The notes under the pieces were generated by a model, which saw only the letters and a program-made list of their open reading frames with translations, searched no databases and was not told the DNA's origin. Shown here piece by piece: positions 46,702 through 60,032 of a DNA stretch of 64,000 nt (the stretch's first letter is position 1; the number at the start of each line of letters is the position of its first letter). The position numbers were made by a program, and so were the translations under genes. This stretch comes from Sarcomyxa edulis (lineage: Eukaryota; Basidiomycota; Agaricomycetes; Agaricales; Mycenaceae). The stretch covers positions 496,001-560,000 of the forward strand of contig QUOL01000014.1 in NCBI GenBank assembly GCA_009761415.1, given 5' to 3'.

Positions 46702-49700
46702 ATGCTATCGACAAGGCAAGCCTTGCGGCGCTTGCCAGTGGCCCGTTGGCCGAAACCTCGTCGTATAATTCCTCTTCATCGTGATCTGGCAACTCCCGCT
46801 ACTCCTTCCCCGAACGATCCTTTCGCAAATGGCACAAATGCCTATTATGCAGACGAGATGTATAAACACTGGAGGCAGGACCCAAAATCCGTTCATGTTT
46901 CATGGGATGTCTACTTTTCTGGACTGGATAAAGGCTTGACCAGTCCTCAGGCCTTCCAACCTCCACCAAATCTACCTGCCCCGGCCGACGGAGCTCCTGC
47001 CCTTCATGCAGGAGGCGGGGCGGAACTTGACGACCACTTGAAAGTGAGTTGGCCTCGTCATGCCGTACTTGAATATTTTCATCATCTTTCGTGTTTTAGG
47101 TCCAATTGCTCGTTCGCGCCTACCAGGTCCGTGGACATCACGTCGCCGAGTTGGATCCCCTCGGAATTCTCGACGCTGATCTCGCTAATATCAAACCACC
47201 CGAGCTGGAACTCAGCCGTTATGGCTTCACCGAACGCGATCTCGACAAGCAAATATCCCTCGGCCCCGGTATCCTACCCCATTTTGCCACAGAAGATCGT
47301 AAGACAATGTCATTGGGCGACATCATACAGGTCTGCAAACGGATCTATTGTAAGTCGATTATTTCAAATTGTCCAAGGCCGGTCATTTAACGCGCTTTTT
47401 AGGCGGTGCCGTTGGTATACAATATGTCCATATCCCTGACAAGGAACAGTGCGATTGGATCAGAGAGCGCATCGAGATCCCCAAACCTTGGAACTACACT
47501 GTTGAGGAGAAACGCATGATCCTCGACAGATTAATTTGGTCGGAGTCCTTCGAGAAGTTCATAGCTAGCAAATATCCTAACGAGAAGCGGTTTGGTCTGG
47601 AGGGATGTGAATCTCTCATTCCCGGAATGAAGGCACTCATCGATCGCTCAGTTGACCACGGTGTCAAACACGTCACTATCGGTATGCCTCATCGCGGTCG
47701 TCTCAACGTCTTAGGAAACGTCATTCGGAAACCTCTTGAAGCCATCCTCAATGAATTTTCGGGTTCCGAGGACGATGATTCACCCGCCGGCGACGTGAAG
47801 TACCATCTCGGTGCCAACTACGTCCGCCCCACCCCGTCAGGGAAAAAGGTGTCACTCTCCCTAGTAGCCAACCCTTCACATCTTGAGGCAGAAGATCCCG
47901 TCGTTCTCGGCAAAACGCGCGCTATTCAGCACTTTGAGGGTGACGAAGTTGCGCATAACACGGCTATGGGTGTCCTACTTCACGGAGATGCTGCGTTCGC
48001 TGGTCAAGGTATCGTTTACGAGACTATGGGTTTCCATAATCTTCCAAATTACGGTACTGGTGGAACTATTCACCTCATTGTCAACAACCAAATCGGCTTC
48101 ACTACTGATCCTCGTTTCGCCCGATCTACGCCCTATCCATCTGACATCGCAAAGGCCATCGATTCTCCCATTTTCCATGTCAATGGTGACAATGTCGAAG
48201 CAGTCACATTCGTCTGCCAATTAGCTGCTGACTACCGGGCGAAATACAAGAGAGACGTCGTCATCGACATCGTTTGCTATCGTCGTTACGGTCACAACGA
48301 AACCGATCAGCCCAGTTTCACTCAGCCCAGAATGTACAAAGCTATCGAGAAGCAGCCAACCACCCTGACACAGTATACCAAGTTCTTGGTCGGTCGCGGA
48401 ACTTTCACCGAGAAAGACATCGAGGAGCACAAGAAGTGGGTTTGGGGCATGTTAGACAAGGCGTTCTCCGCCGCGAAAGATTACGTCCCTACTAGCAAAG
48501 AATGGCTCTCCGCGTCTTGGCAAGGATTTCCGTCTCCAAAGCAGCTCGCCGACCAGACTCTACCGACGCGTGCGACAGGCTCCACGGTAGAGACCCTGCA
48601 ACGTATCGGGAAAGCCATTTCCTCTTATCCCGAAGGCTTCACACCTCACCGCAATCTCGCTCGTATTCTCAGTACACGAGGAAAGACTGTTGAGGAAGGT
48701 ACCAACATCGATTGGTCCACTGCTGAGGCACTTGCGTTCGGTTCTCTCGCATTAGAGAAGATACACGTTCGTGTATCCGGCCAAGATGTTGAACGTGGTA
48801 CTTTCTCTCAGCGTCATGCCGTCATTCATGATCAAGTGAACGAACAGCAGTATGTCCCACTCAATGACCTGGGCTCCAATCAAGCTCGTTTCATCGTCTG
48901 CAATTCTTCACTATCCGAATTCGGTTGTCTTGGTTTTGAACTTGGTTATTCCCTAGTCTCCCCAGACTCTCTGACGATGTGGGAGGCGCAATTCGGTGAC
49001 TTCGCCAACAATGCTCAATGTATCATCGATCAATTCATTGCAGCGGGAGAGCGCAAGTGGTTGCAACGGACTGGTTTGGTCATGAGTCTTCCTCACGGTT
49101 ACGACGGTCAGGGACCAGAGCACTCAAGTGCCAGAATTGAACGTTTCCTCCAGCTTTGCGATGACCATCCCAATGTCTTCCCCACTCCGGACAAGATTGA
49201 ACGTCAGCACCAAGATTGCAACATGCAAGTGGTCTACCCAACGTAAGTCTTGTAGTCTCGGCATGTTACATCATCTAAACTTCGCATCATAGAACGCCAG
49301 CTAACTACGTGAATACAAAGTCTGATTCCATATTCTTTCACTGACATTGTTCATCTCTCAGTTCCATGTTCTCCGTCGCCAAATTCATCGTGATTTCCGG
49401 AAACCTGTCAGCCTTCTAGTCCTGCTTTCCGTCACCTATGATGACTAAACATCTTTTGCAGCTTATTATATTCTTCTCCAAAAATCTGCTGCGACATCCT
49501 AAAGCCCGCTCCGACTTATCAGAAATGATCGGAGACACTCACTTCCAGCGATATATACCGGACCCGCATCCCGAAGAACTCGTAGCTCCAGAGCAAATCA
49601 CAAAACATATCCTCTGTTCTGGTATGTGTCCTTCTGGATGCATATAGCCTTCATTATAATGTTCAATTTTCGATAAGGTCAAGTATACCAGACGCTTGTA

Positions 49701-50215
49701 GCGCACCGCGAAGCTCAAGGCATCAAAGACGTTGCAATCAGCCGCATTGAACAACTATCTCCTTTCCCTTACGACCTCGTAAGTGATATAGTCTACGCTC
49801 TGGTCGTCCACTGCTAACCCTAACCTTTATGACAGATCCATCCTCATCTTGACAAGTATCCTAACGCCAGCCTCTTGTGGTGTCAGGTTTGTGATCCTTC
49901 TTCGGAAACATGTTCGTCGCGTATCTGATCTTTGTTACAGGAAGAACCCTTGAACAATGGTGCCTGGAGTTATGTTGGGCCTCGTATCTATACCGCGGCG
50001 TCGAAGACTGAGCATCATAGAGGCAAATATCCTTACTACGCCGGTCGTGGACCGACTAGCTCTGTTGCCACCGGAAGCAAGGTAAATTGCGCTCACCATC
50101 TTGAGTTTTGCCTTCCACTTTTGCTCATCATGTTCTCAAGGCACAACACAAGAAGCAAATCGAAGCATTCCTCCACGATGCCTTCAATCCCGAGCCTCCC
50201 TCCTTTAGAGCCTGA
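46702..50215 (+). CDS. KGD1: 2-oxoglutarate dehydrogenase E1 component, mitochondrial
   Basis: Thiamine-diphosphate E1 of the TCA-cycle 2-oxoglutarate dehydrogenase complex. Start at 46702 with a basic presequence ([21 protein letters not shown]), then [21 protein letters not shown]. Later blocks include [219 protein letters not shown] and [12 protein letters not shown]. It ends [10 protein letters not shown]. Most coding sequence is in one 1.8-kb exon starting near 47402; small exons flank it. About 1,000 aa, complete. Confidence 0.96.
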
Positions 50216-50489
50216 TGTCTTATGTTCTCGTCCCAAATATAAACTTCATAAGCTACATACCACGCGCCTTCGACTTCTATGAGCTGTTGCACTCTAATCA
50301 TTGAAAGCCATCTAATCATGACTGTTATTGCGGGTAGGGATACAAATGCCAACCTCGAACAAGAAATATTATCAAGTATCGGAGGAAGAAAACACAAGAA
50401 ATATGAATGGTCGAAGAAGTAATGTATATGTACATGAGTGTCCATGGCCTATGTCGATGAGCTGCGCGCTTGAGGTGTGATGTGCACAT

Positions 50490-53400
50490 TTAGGTATATG
50501 TGTTGTGTCGCTGAAGCGGACGACTTTTGCCCGAAAACGACGCGGTGGCTTGGGGTGCTTTTTTGTATGTGGGAGGATCAGGGAGTGGTTTATCCTCGAA
50601 AGTCAAAAGGTCGTAGAGAGAGGCAATTTGGTCACCCTAATAAAGCAAGCTAAACACCCATCGATAATGGGACAATGTTGAAGACATACCTTCTGCTCAA
50701 GGATGTCGACAACTTCTCGCAAATGTCGAGCAAGCATATTGCGTTTTGGAACATTGGAGACAGCGTCCATGTCCTTGTATTGGTCAGCTAGCTCAACGTA
50801 GATGCTGTTACAGGTCACGTCAGCGGGAGTCATTGCAAGTACAGAAATGTAGAAACCTTTTATAATGCGTGAAATCGTCCTCGATTTCGCGCAGAACCCT
50901 CGACAAAACGGTCTGTGGAGGTAAACGATCTCTGGGAATATCCTTCCTCCACCTATGTTCGCGCTGTTTACCTTTCGCCGCATGGGCGATAGGTTCAATA
51001 TTATCTGAGCCCTCCACAAAACCTTCATCGTCATCATCGGATGCATCTTCTACCGTAGCTCGGAAATCGTGATGTCGACGAGGAGGTAACCAAGACAGTG
51101 AAGATGGTTCATCGAGGACAGATCCAGCGCGACGACGACGATGACAGATGGTGCATGTCCTTGCATTGTGTTCTGGCGCTGAGAAGAACAGGCGTTCAAG
51201 ACGACCACCGCGAATTTGAGGAAAAGGTGTCTCGGGTGCTGGAGGAGTAGTCTGTACACGACGGTCTCGAGCAGATGCATGCGCAGGAGTCGGAGCCGGG
51301 GGACGGGCTGGAGGTCGCACAGGGGAGGGTGCTCGATCCTCTTGACGCGTGTTATTGCTACGCGAATAATCGTTGCTTGCGTCGACGTTCCCCCGGGAAC
51401 AGTGAGGAATGGGTGAGGAGAGACAGATCTAGGGAATTCATTTGACTGGAGATGCTGAGAATGAGATTGATCTAGGACAGAGCTGGAACGAATTGATCTT
51501 CGCTCGCCCAGTTCCTCAGATACATGACCCAACTCTTGACTTCCAACGAAGACGTTGATAGCTGCAGATGAGCCTAGAGTCGCATGATCTGTCCTCGCAG
51601 TTTTATCCGGTGGATGGTCGTTGTTATCAAAGGAGTCAAGGATCGAGTGCGACTGTGCATCAAAAGAGCCATCGTCTTCCGACTGTTGGCTCTCCGTTTC
51701 ATGCCCCTCCTCTTCATCAGTCTCTTCCATCCGCTCTGGCTCGGCTTGATTGTGCTCCTGGTCAGATGCTTCCTCGGCTTCTTCGGTGTGACTCTGCTCC
51801 CTGAAGAGGCGTCTTTCTTTGAGGCCTTCCTCGACGACTCCTCGTAAGACTTCGACCTCACCTGCCAGTCTCTCGACCTCCTTGCGAAGCATATCAATTT
51901 CCAATGATTTTTCCCTCAAGGCGCGGGCATCCGAATCGCGGAGAGATCGTAGCTCTGTCAGCAGCTCCTGATGAGAGGACAGTTCGAGGGTGAGGCGAGT
52001 GAGATGAGAACGGAGAGAGGTTACTAATGCTTCCAGGGCTAGTGCGTGATATTTCAGTAAAAATGGGGTCAATAGACCAGCATGGAGCTAACCTTTTTTC
52101 TCCTCCACAATCTCTCTATATCGCTCAGTGGCCTGGTCATCATTTCGTTCTTCCGTAGCCTTGCCTTTACCCTTCCTAGAAGGGCCAGGTCTTTCCCGTT
52201 GTTGCTGCTGAATAATGCTCTCTTCTCTTTCTATGACTCTGGTCCTTTCTCTAGCCACCTCTCGCTTGCAGACTTCCAATTCCAGTTCGAGCTCTCTTAC
52301 CCTCCTGCGCGATATGCTGTTCTCTTCTTCAAGATGATGCAGTTGCATCTGTACAGCGCTCAAAGTCGACAGCAGTCGCGCTAAACGTGGGCAAACATGA
52401 GATACACAGATGAATCGAGAGCAAGAGGATAACAATACCTTCACTCTCTCTGGGTCGGTCGTCTCCATTATAGGGATAATAGCCCAAACCAGGTCTTGCG
52501 GGAGACTCGACCGCACTTGTCAACCCTGTAACATCGGGGAGATGGATGTGGCTTTTCCCTCTAGGCGTGTGGCCTCGATACTGCCGTGAAGTACAGACGC
52601 CACTTGCATCGGGGTTATTGCCGAGATCGTGGAACGGATTCCTCTCTTGAGCCCTCTCCTGAGCTTTGGATAGATGAGTAGTTGAACTAACCCCACCAGC
52701 AGAGACGGGACGAGCAACAGATGCTCCTGGGCGACTTTGCTCCGCATCGATCTCTCTAGTTATACTCTTCGCCATCTTGGTGAACTGCGATCCAGCGGTT
52801 GATGGCGTTGGGGGTTGCAATCGGACCTCTGGTTGACTAGATCCATATGATGGGAAGATATTGCGTTTAGAGCGTGGTTGCTTAGGGGTGACTGCATTGT
52901 CTGCACTGTGATGCGTTGTGAGTGGTATGGGAGTGGAAACGCGTCGTGACTGAGAGTGAGACGGAAGTGCTGGTGGCTTTGGGAAGTCATAGTCGTTTAG
53001 GCTTGCATCCTGATCGTCATCGTTGTTACGACTCAGTTGAGACTGTTTCGGTTGATAGGTGTGCGAGCGATGGGACTGGGGACTGCGAGGTCTTTTTGGA
53101 GAGAACGAGACACGGCGAAGTGCATCAGATAATTTTGGACGCCCGCTAGAGGTGTCCGAATCAGATGCAGAGGAAGAAGAGGAATGAGTGGATCGGAAAT
53201 TTCTGGATCGATCAACAACATTTGGAGCGATAGAATATCCTGATTGCAATATGCGATCTAACTCTGCTGTACTGTCGACAACGACAGGGTCAAATGCAAC
53301 GCTCCCAGCTCCCTAGAATACGTATGAGCAACATGAACCAAAAGGACGGGAAAGATCACTGACTGCATATCTTGACTTTGACGGATCAACATCGAAAGCG

Positions 53401-53861
53401 CTGAATCTGCTGTCGACTCCTGCGATCATGTCTTGTAATGGACGTTCTGGGTCATATTCTGCCCCGCTGATGCTAACATCTCGTCTTGCAGCTCTACCTC
53501 CTAGACCCGCTGATAATGTGAGACCGCTTGCATGATGCGCAGCGGTAGAAATTGTTTCTCCGCCATATGGATTGATACCTTCTTCGTCGTCTACAGTGCG
53601 ATAAGACCAGCCGTGGCCTTGGCTCTGGTGCTCGAAAGAGGGAAATTCGGGAAGATGTGTAGGACCCGAGTTGTGTCGAGGAAACTCGATTGAATCGTGG
53701 TCTGGATTATGATAGACATCGTCTTCTGGTACGGAAGAGAGGTGGAACGAGAGATCAGTGTGTTGTAGGTTGTGCTCTAGTTGAATGCGATCGTGTTCGA
53801 GCTCATCGCCGGGGATGCTCAAGTCCAATCCAGACTGCCCTTTGGCAGAAGATTTAGACAT
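50490..53861 (-). CDS. Coiled-coil protein with C-terminal Cep57 microtubule-binding domain
   Basis: Probable centrosome/spindle-pole-body component. Start at 53861 (MSKSSAKGQSGLDLS). The N-terminal half is acidic and Ser-rich, followed by repeated Ser/Arg/Pro stretches. Heptad-type coiled coils appear in the middle (VQMQLHHLEEENSISRRRVRELELELEV near 52.3 kb; LEIDMLRKEVERLAGEVEVLRGVVEEGLKERR cut across 51.9 kb). The C-terminus matches the Cep57_MT_bd fold: DRLPPQTVLSRVLREIEDDFTHYK, then YVELADQYKDMDAVSN, KRNMLARHLREVVDILEQKGDQIASLYDLL, ending SRPLQRHNTYT. Fission yeast Ppc89 carries the same domain, so a spindle-pole role is reasonable but inferred. Divergent from BMS1. Confidence 0.83.
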
Positions 53862-54075
53862 ATTGAAACAAGCGAGCTCGATGTTAAATACGATGAAGAA
53901 AGTGGTGAGCTCGCGATGAAAAAAGGTGAGCTCGCTGTGTTGAACGATGAGAAGAGGGTGGTGTCGCGGGATGTGGCAAGAATCAACAATCTACGCGAAA
54001 CACCGCGACTAAAACGTGACCGTATCTTTGTGACATTTTATCTATTTTATTGTTATTTATTTTATCAGTCTGCAC
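53862..54075. promoter_or_regulatory. Divergent CEP57-like/BMS1 promoter with three GAGCTCGC motifs
   Basis: 214 bp between opposite start codons. The octamer GAGCTCGC occurs at 53907-53914 and 53928-53935 and inverted at 53872-53879; the two direct copies are 21 bp apart. The factor is unknown. Confidence 0.5.
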
Positions 54076-57000
54076 ATGGACGACCACCAACACAAACCTC
54101 ATCGTCCTGCTCAGTCCGGAGGAAAGATAGACAAGAAGGAAAAGGGAAAGGAAAAGCAGCATGGATTCAACGAAAAAGTCTGTGAATATCCTCGACCATT
54201 TTACATCGATTTCTGACCAACCTATAGGCATTCGCGCCAAAATCAGGTCGTCGAGCAGACCGGCAAGGTCGACGCAACGTAGAACGAGACCAGACTCGTC
54301 TTCATGTTCCCCTAGTAAATCGTACCCCAGATGACGAACCACCACCAGTCATCATCGCCGTGGTCGGCCCTCCTGGCGTAGGCAAAACTACTCTTCTCAA
54401 GAGTCTGGTCCGGCGGTACACGAAACAAACTCTCAACGAAGTCAAAGGACCCGTCACTGTAGTCAGCGGAAAGAAGCGTAGACTCACCTTCATCGAATGC
54501 AACAATGATCTCAACTCCATGATCGACATTGGCAAAATTGCAGACCTAGTTCTCCTCATGGTCGATGGCTCGTTTGGGTTCGAAATGGTGCGTCTTTAAG
54601 ATTGTTATATCGTTTTCCTTCCATGACATATTTTACAGGAAACATTCGAATTCCTAAACATTCTCCAATCCCATGGCTTTCCTAAAGTAATTGGCATTCT
54701 TACCCATCTCGATCTAATCAAAAAGGCTTCCACTCTCCGTGACACCAAAAAAGCTTTGAAGAAACGATTTTGGACGGAGATATATCAAGGCGCAAAACTA
54801 TTCTATCTCTCGGGCGTCTTGAATGGTCGATACCCCGATACCGAAATCATGAACCTATCCCGCTTCATCAGTGTCATGAAGTTCCGTCCCCTCATTTTCC
54901 GCAACACACATCCGTATCTCCTTGCTGATCGTCTAGAGGACCTGACACCTCGAGAACTGATTCGTACAACGAAAGGCAAGTGCGACCGAACCATCACACT
55001 ATACGGCTACGTTCGCGGAACAAACCTTCGACTGGGTACAAAAGTACATGTTCCGGGAGTAGGTGACCTGGATATGAAGGGCGTCACCCAGCTCGGTGAT
55101 CCATGTCCTTTGCCAAATGCAGACTCGGAAAAGCGGCGCAAACTGAGCGAGAAAAAGAAGTTACTCATTCATGCGCCAATGAGCGATGTGGGAGGAATGA
55201 TGTATGACAAAGATGCGGTTTGGGTGAATGTCCCTGGCAGTTTCACACGCGGGAATGCTGACAGTGCGTGTTTTCTCAACTGTTCATCGGTCAAAATCAT
55301 AATAATTTTTGTTTCCAGTCCCTCAAGGAGAAGGAGAACAAATGGTCATGGATTTGCAAGATGTTCGGAACACTCTCGAAGATTCAGTTGCACAGAGTCA
55401 CATTCGTCTATTCGGGTCATCGTCGAACCATCTTACTGTCGATGCTTCGCCGGATTCCGATATGGACGAAGGTAGCGAAAACAATCATAGCGACGAAGAA
55501 AGCGGGGACGAGGAAGAAGAAGAGTCTGGCATAGACTCTGACACTGAGTCTCTGGAGGACGATCTTGTCGACCTCAGCGATGACCCAGAGACTGAGGATC
55601 CTTCCACAAGTAGAGATAGAGGACGCTCCAGCCGCCGTAAAGTCGTCCGTTCTGTCAAAAATCTACCCTCATCGAGCAAACGAGGAGATGTGGAGTACGC
55701 CGACAGTGATTCAGATCTTGGAGACGACGACGACGACGACGACGAAGCCAAAACAGCCGGAAAGCGAGTCCGACTGGCAGATGAGCAAGACTACGATATT
55801 CCTAGTGAGGATGACGACATGGAGGAACAGGAGGAGGAAGGCGAAGAGGATATACCACGGTGGAAACTCAATTTAGCGGCAAAGGCAAAGGACTCGTTCC
55901 AACTCAAGTCGCGAAATGGTCGACGAAAAGACTGGATGAAACTCATATACTCTTCTACACTAACGCCAAATCAAATTCTTAGCGATGACGCCGGAAAGCA
56001 ATCTTCGGGTAACGACGCAGAAGGTGCTGCCGATGACGATTTTTTCCAAGTCAAAACGCGAAGTACTCTAGAAGAAGATGAATTAGATATGACAAAGGAA
56101 ACCGTCAATGCTGACGAACTGAAGCAGTGGGAAGACGATGGCATGCTCGAATCAATTCGCGGCTTGTTCATCACTGGTCAGGACACTGCCGATGAAGAAC
56201 CAAGGGACGGTGGATACGAAGATGCAGACGGAGGTGAGGACGAGAACATGGAAGGTGATGAATCGGCCTTTGCCTCATCATCGAAACCAGAATCCTCTCG
56301 TGAAGCAGCTCTCGCGGCGAAGAAAGAGGCCCTGAAACGCAAGTTTGACGAGCAATACGATGACCCAGAGTCGTCTAAACTCGATTTCTACGAGGAGAAG
56401 AAGGATGAAATGGCCCGTCAGCTCCAACTGAACAGAGCTGAATTTGAGGATGTCGATGCAGAGTCGCGGACTCTCGTGGAAGGGTTCCGTCCAGGCGCGT
56501 ATGTTCGCATCGAGCTCACAGACGTTCCATGTGAAATGATCGAGAATTTCGATCCGACATATCCTATCATTGTCGGCGGTCTACTACCCGCTGAAGAACG
56601 GTTTGGATATGTGCAGGTACGAATCAAACGACACCGATGGTACACCAAGACTCTCAAAAATAACGATCCTCTAATCTTTTCTCTGGGCTGGCGACGGTTC
56701 CAGAGTGTGCCTATATATTCCTTGGACGATCATTCCATCCGCATGCGTATGCTCAAATACACCCCGGAACATATGCATTGTTTTGCCACGTTTTATGGAC
56801 CCGTTGCGCTCCCGAACACTGGCTTCTGCGCCTTCAATTCTCTTGCCGGTGAAACGTCTGCCTTCAGAGTATCGGCCACAGGTGTTGTACTCGACATTGA
56901 TCGATCGGTAAGAATCGTCAAGAAGATCAAGTTGACTGGCGTGCCCTACAAGATCTTCAAGAACACTGCGTTTGTGAAAGACATGTTCACAAGTGCATTA

Positions 57001-57745
57001 GAAGTTGCCAAATTCGAGGGCGCGAACATCAGGACCGTTTCTGGTATTCGAGGACAAGTCAAGAAAGCCTTACCGAAGCCTGACGGTGCCTTCCGAGCTA
57101 CCTTTGAGGACAAGCTACTCAAGAGTGGTAGGTCTTGCCTTTTGTTATTTTCGTCTCGTTTATTTACGTTCGTCTCCCCTAGATATTATATTCTTGCGAG
57201 CCTGGTACTCGATACAACCACGCAAATTCTATAACCCTGTCACGTCTCTTCTTCTATCTGACAAGAGTCATTGGGCCGGCATGCGTCTCACTGGACAGGT
57301 TCGCCGAGAAGAGGGTCTGAAGACGCCACTTGATGTCAATTCGACGTACAAGAAAATTGAACGACCGCCTCGTCGTTTCAATCCTCTCAGAGTGCCCAAG
57401 AAACTGCAATCCTCGCTCCCTTATGCATCAAAACCGAAACTCATGAAGCCCCAAAGAGAAGCGACGTACATGCAGAAACGTGCAGTGGTGCTTGAGCCAG
57501 ACGAGAAGAAGGCGATTGCGTTATTGCAGCAGATTCGTGCATTACGGAAGGACCAGATTGTGAGACGGAAGGAGAAGAAGGATGAGAAGAAAGCAGTTCG
57601 GCAGAAGAAGATGGACAAGGAGGAGGCAGCGAAGAGTGAGAAGGACAAGGAGAAGCGGAAAGAGTATATGAGAATAGCTGGGCAGAAGAACAAGCGAGAA
57701 GCGGATGCAGCAGAAGGGCGGGGCAGTAAGCGGAGGAAGACATAG
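54076..57745 (+). CDS. BMS1: Ribosome biogenesis GTPase BMS1
   Basis: Essential SSU-processome GTPase that brings Rcl1 to the pre-40S particle. Start at 54076 ([17 protein letters not shown]); the first intron (donor near 54179) leads to [17 protein letters not shown]. GTPase domain: [16 protein letters not shown] (G1), [13 protein letters not shown], then ILTHLDLI (degenerate NKXD position). The AARP2CN domain follows ([56 protein letters not shown]). Long acidic stretches include a GAC-triplet run at about 55722-55748. The C-terminal DUF663 region has [102 protein letters not shown] and [17 protein letters not shown]. It ends in a Lys-rich tail (GSKRRKT). About 1,130 aa, complete. Confidence 0.95.
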
Positions 57746-57865
57746 GCAATTACCATATATAGATACTTCCGTTGTCCGATCCGTTGTTTAGCAGGGTCAC
57801 CTCCTAGCAGTTTTGCAGTTTTACCCTAATGGTGGCTATCTTGTGAGTCTCCCCGTAATGAAGGA

Positions 57866-59811
57866 ATGGGTTTCTTCTCTTCACGAAGACCTGACGATGT
57901 CCTTCCTACAAATGTCTCGGGAGGCGACAAATCCGTCGTTCGTGTCATCCGTTCTAGATTTGTGAGTCGTATCCTTCTCATTATTCATTTCAAGTATACG
58001 TTTAAATTTATACTTAAATCGAAAAAGTATGGAAAACAGAACAAAGGGAAAGATCTCGAATCACCATCTGGCACTTTCATACCACAGCCTACACCTGCAT
58101 ATACCCTTTCGCACCCCACACCTACCCACAAGCCACTTCCTAAAGGTACAAGCTCGAAAAATACCTTCCGTGACGCGTCAAGACCATCTCCAAATCATGG
58201 CAGTCCATTGGCTAATGACGCGCAAGCTTCTTCGAGTTCACGCCCCCGAAACTGCGACGTCCCAGTACCAACAACACCCAGTAAATCTCCAATCAGTCCT
58301 CGAAAGTCTACAGATGCCATCACGTAGGTGTCACTAAATTCTTTACCCGAGCTTCATTGACTTGAGTGCCCTGTTCAGCATGACCTTGGCACAGCGTCTC
58401 AACGAGCTTGCCGCCGCTAATTCCGAGGGTCTGCTAGGGTGAATACCATTCAAATCTTCGGATATCTGTCCCTGATGTGTTTCTCTCAGTGATGACGAGT
58501 ACCGCCTCCTACGGCAGAATCTTTTCGAACGGTTCTCGAGCAATGCCGCCATACCCACCGAAACCCCAGTCGTACCTGTTGCAAGACGTCCGCGGGGATC
58601 TTCGAGTGACGGTCGATGTAAGATAATATTGATGCAAGTCTTTAACGTGTATTCTGATAACCTGGTCAGCACCGGTAGTGTCGCCAAAGCCATTGTCTAA
58701 CTTTCAAGTCAACCCGACGCGCTCGCCCTCTATTCGCTCTAAATCTTCAGCGACATCCGCTATGACAAGTCTTTTGCGTCGTGCTACTGGCAGAAGAGCA
58801 GCTTCGGGATCGAACGACTTCAGCGATACTTCCAGTATTTTCTCCACCACATCATCTATGTTCAGGCTGCCGCAGACTCTTTCGAAGAAATCGAGTGGCT
58901 CTTCTATACACACGGACACATCTCGAGTGCAGACCGACACAATGTCTATCTCATCGCGACGCACAGGACGAGGGCTCGATTCTAGTGTCACTGACTCGCC
59001 GACATCTCTCAACACCAGTTTTTCACGATCCGGCTCTCAAACTAATTTCAGGCGATTAGCCACCCCACCGTCTTCATTCCCGACACGTGTGTTAGCCAGC
59101 GAAAAATATACAGGCAGCGTCACAAACGTCTTCGATGAGGAACACCTCGATAGCGTGCAGGAAATTCGTCGGGAAATCGCATCTGTCGAGGCAGAACGGA
59201 AAAGACTCATGGATGCGTTCAGTGGCCTTGAATTAACCTCACTTACGAAGGGTTATGGACATGTATCAGCGGCGACAGAAAGCAGAATGCGAGGAGATGA
59301 TGCGGATGCACATTGGAGAGCACAGAGAATTGCGTCAGATAGCGACGCACTTTCGACTCGCTCTGGAACGTCAGTGGGCACAACACTCTCTATCTCAAGA
59401 TCTGCGTACTCTAGCAGGAGAGCTAGGCCCTTGAAGTCTGGCAGTCCAATAACATCGCGTCCAGGATCTTTGCACCGCAAGAACTCTACATCGTCGGTAA
59501 CCTCCCAAGGCAAGATCATCGGAAGCACATTACCCATACCCCCTGTCCCTGCGTTACCAGCAAGCTTGGGTATCTTTGATGTTGGTCACAACTCCAGTAT
59601 CAGTTTAGCGCGAAGTCATGTTCCGCTCTCTTCCCTTGCAGAGGACGACGGCGCGGAAAATGAAGGCAACGCGGAGACGGATGACCAGAACGAGACTGCC
59701 GATATTCGGAAACGACGAGAGGAAGTCGGGGCACGTTACGATGCACGTCTTGAGTACTTGCAGGCCAAGTTGAAGGGGGCAGAATTGCACGAAAAACTTA
59801 TGCGAAAGTGA
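57866..59811 (+). CDS. Unrecognised Ser/Thr-rich protein with coiled-coil segments
   Basis: Start at 57866 (MGFFSSRRPDDVLP). Introns occur near 57960-58028, 58327-58379, 58438-58490 and 58617-58670. Short exons carry MTLAQRLNELAAANSEGLL and DDEYRLLRQNLFERFSS, which look helical and conserved, followed by a long exon 58670-59811. That exon is Ser/Thr/Arg rich (SGSSIHTDTS, SISSRRTGR) with a predicted coiled coil EIRREIASVEAERKRLMDAFSGLE, and ends EYLQAKLKGAELHEKLMRK, also helical. About 580 aa; no membrane segment or signal peptide. I do not recognise the family. Tandem to BMS1, gap about 120 bp. The Ser-rich, coiled-coil make-up fits a scaffold or cytoskeletal protein, which is only a guess. 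Confidence 0.65.
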
Positions 59812-60032
59812 TGAGTTGACCGATTTGAAGTATTTACTTATGACAGCTTACGATAGTTTCACTACACTAATAGGTTCCCAGGAGTCCTTGTACTATGTTT
59901 TTGCATTGCATTATTCCCCGATTCCTCGGTACCATTCCATTTCGACCACTCATTTAGCTTGCTTTATTATCATCTCCTTATATTATAGATAACGCGGATG
60001 CACATACGGCGTAAAGCAAGACCTTGCCGCAT

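Noticed and set aside
51216..51847. Plus-strand ORFs with hydrophobic stretches in the Cep57-domain gene
   Set aside because: Shadows of the coiled-coil coding strand.
55722..55748. GAC triplet run as a possible unstable microsatellite
   Set aside because: It encodes an acidic Asp run typical of BMS1 acidic stretches; short and expected.
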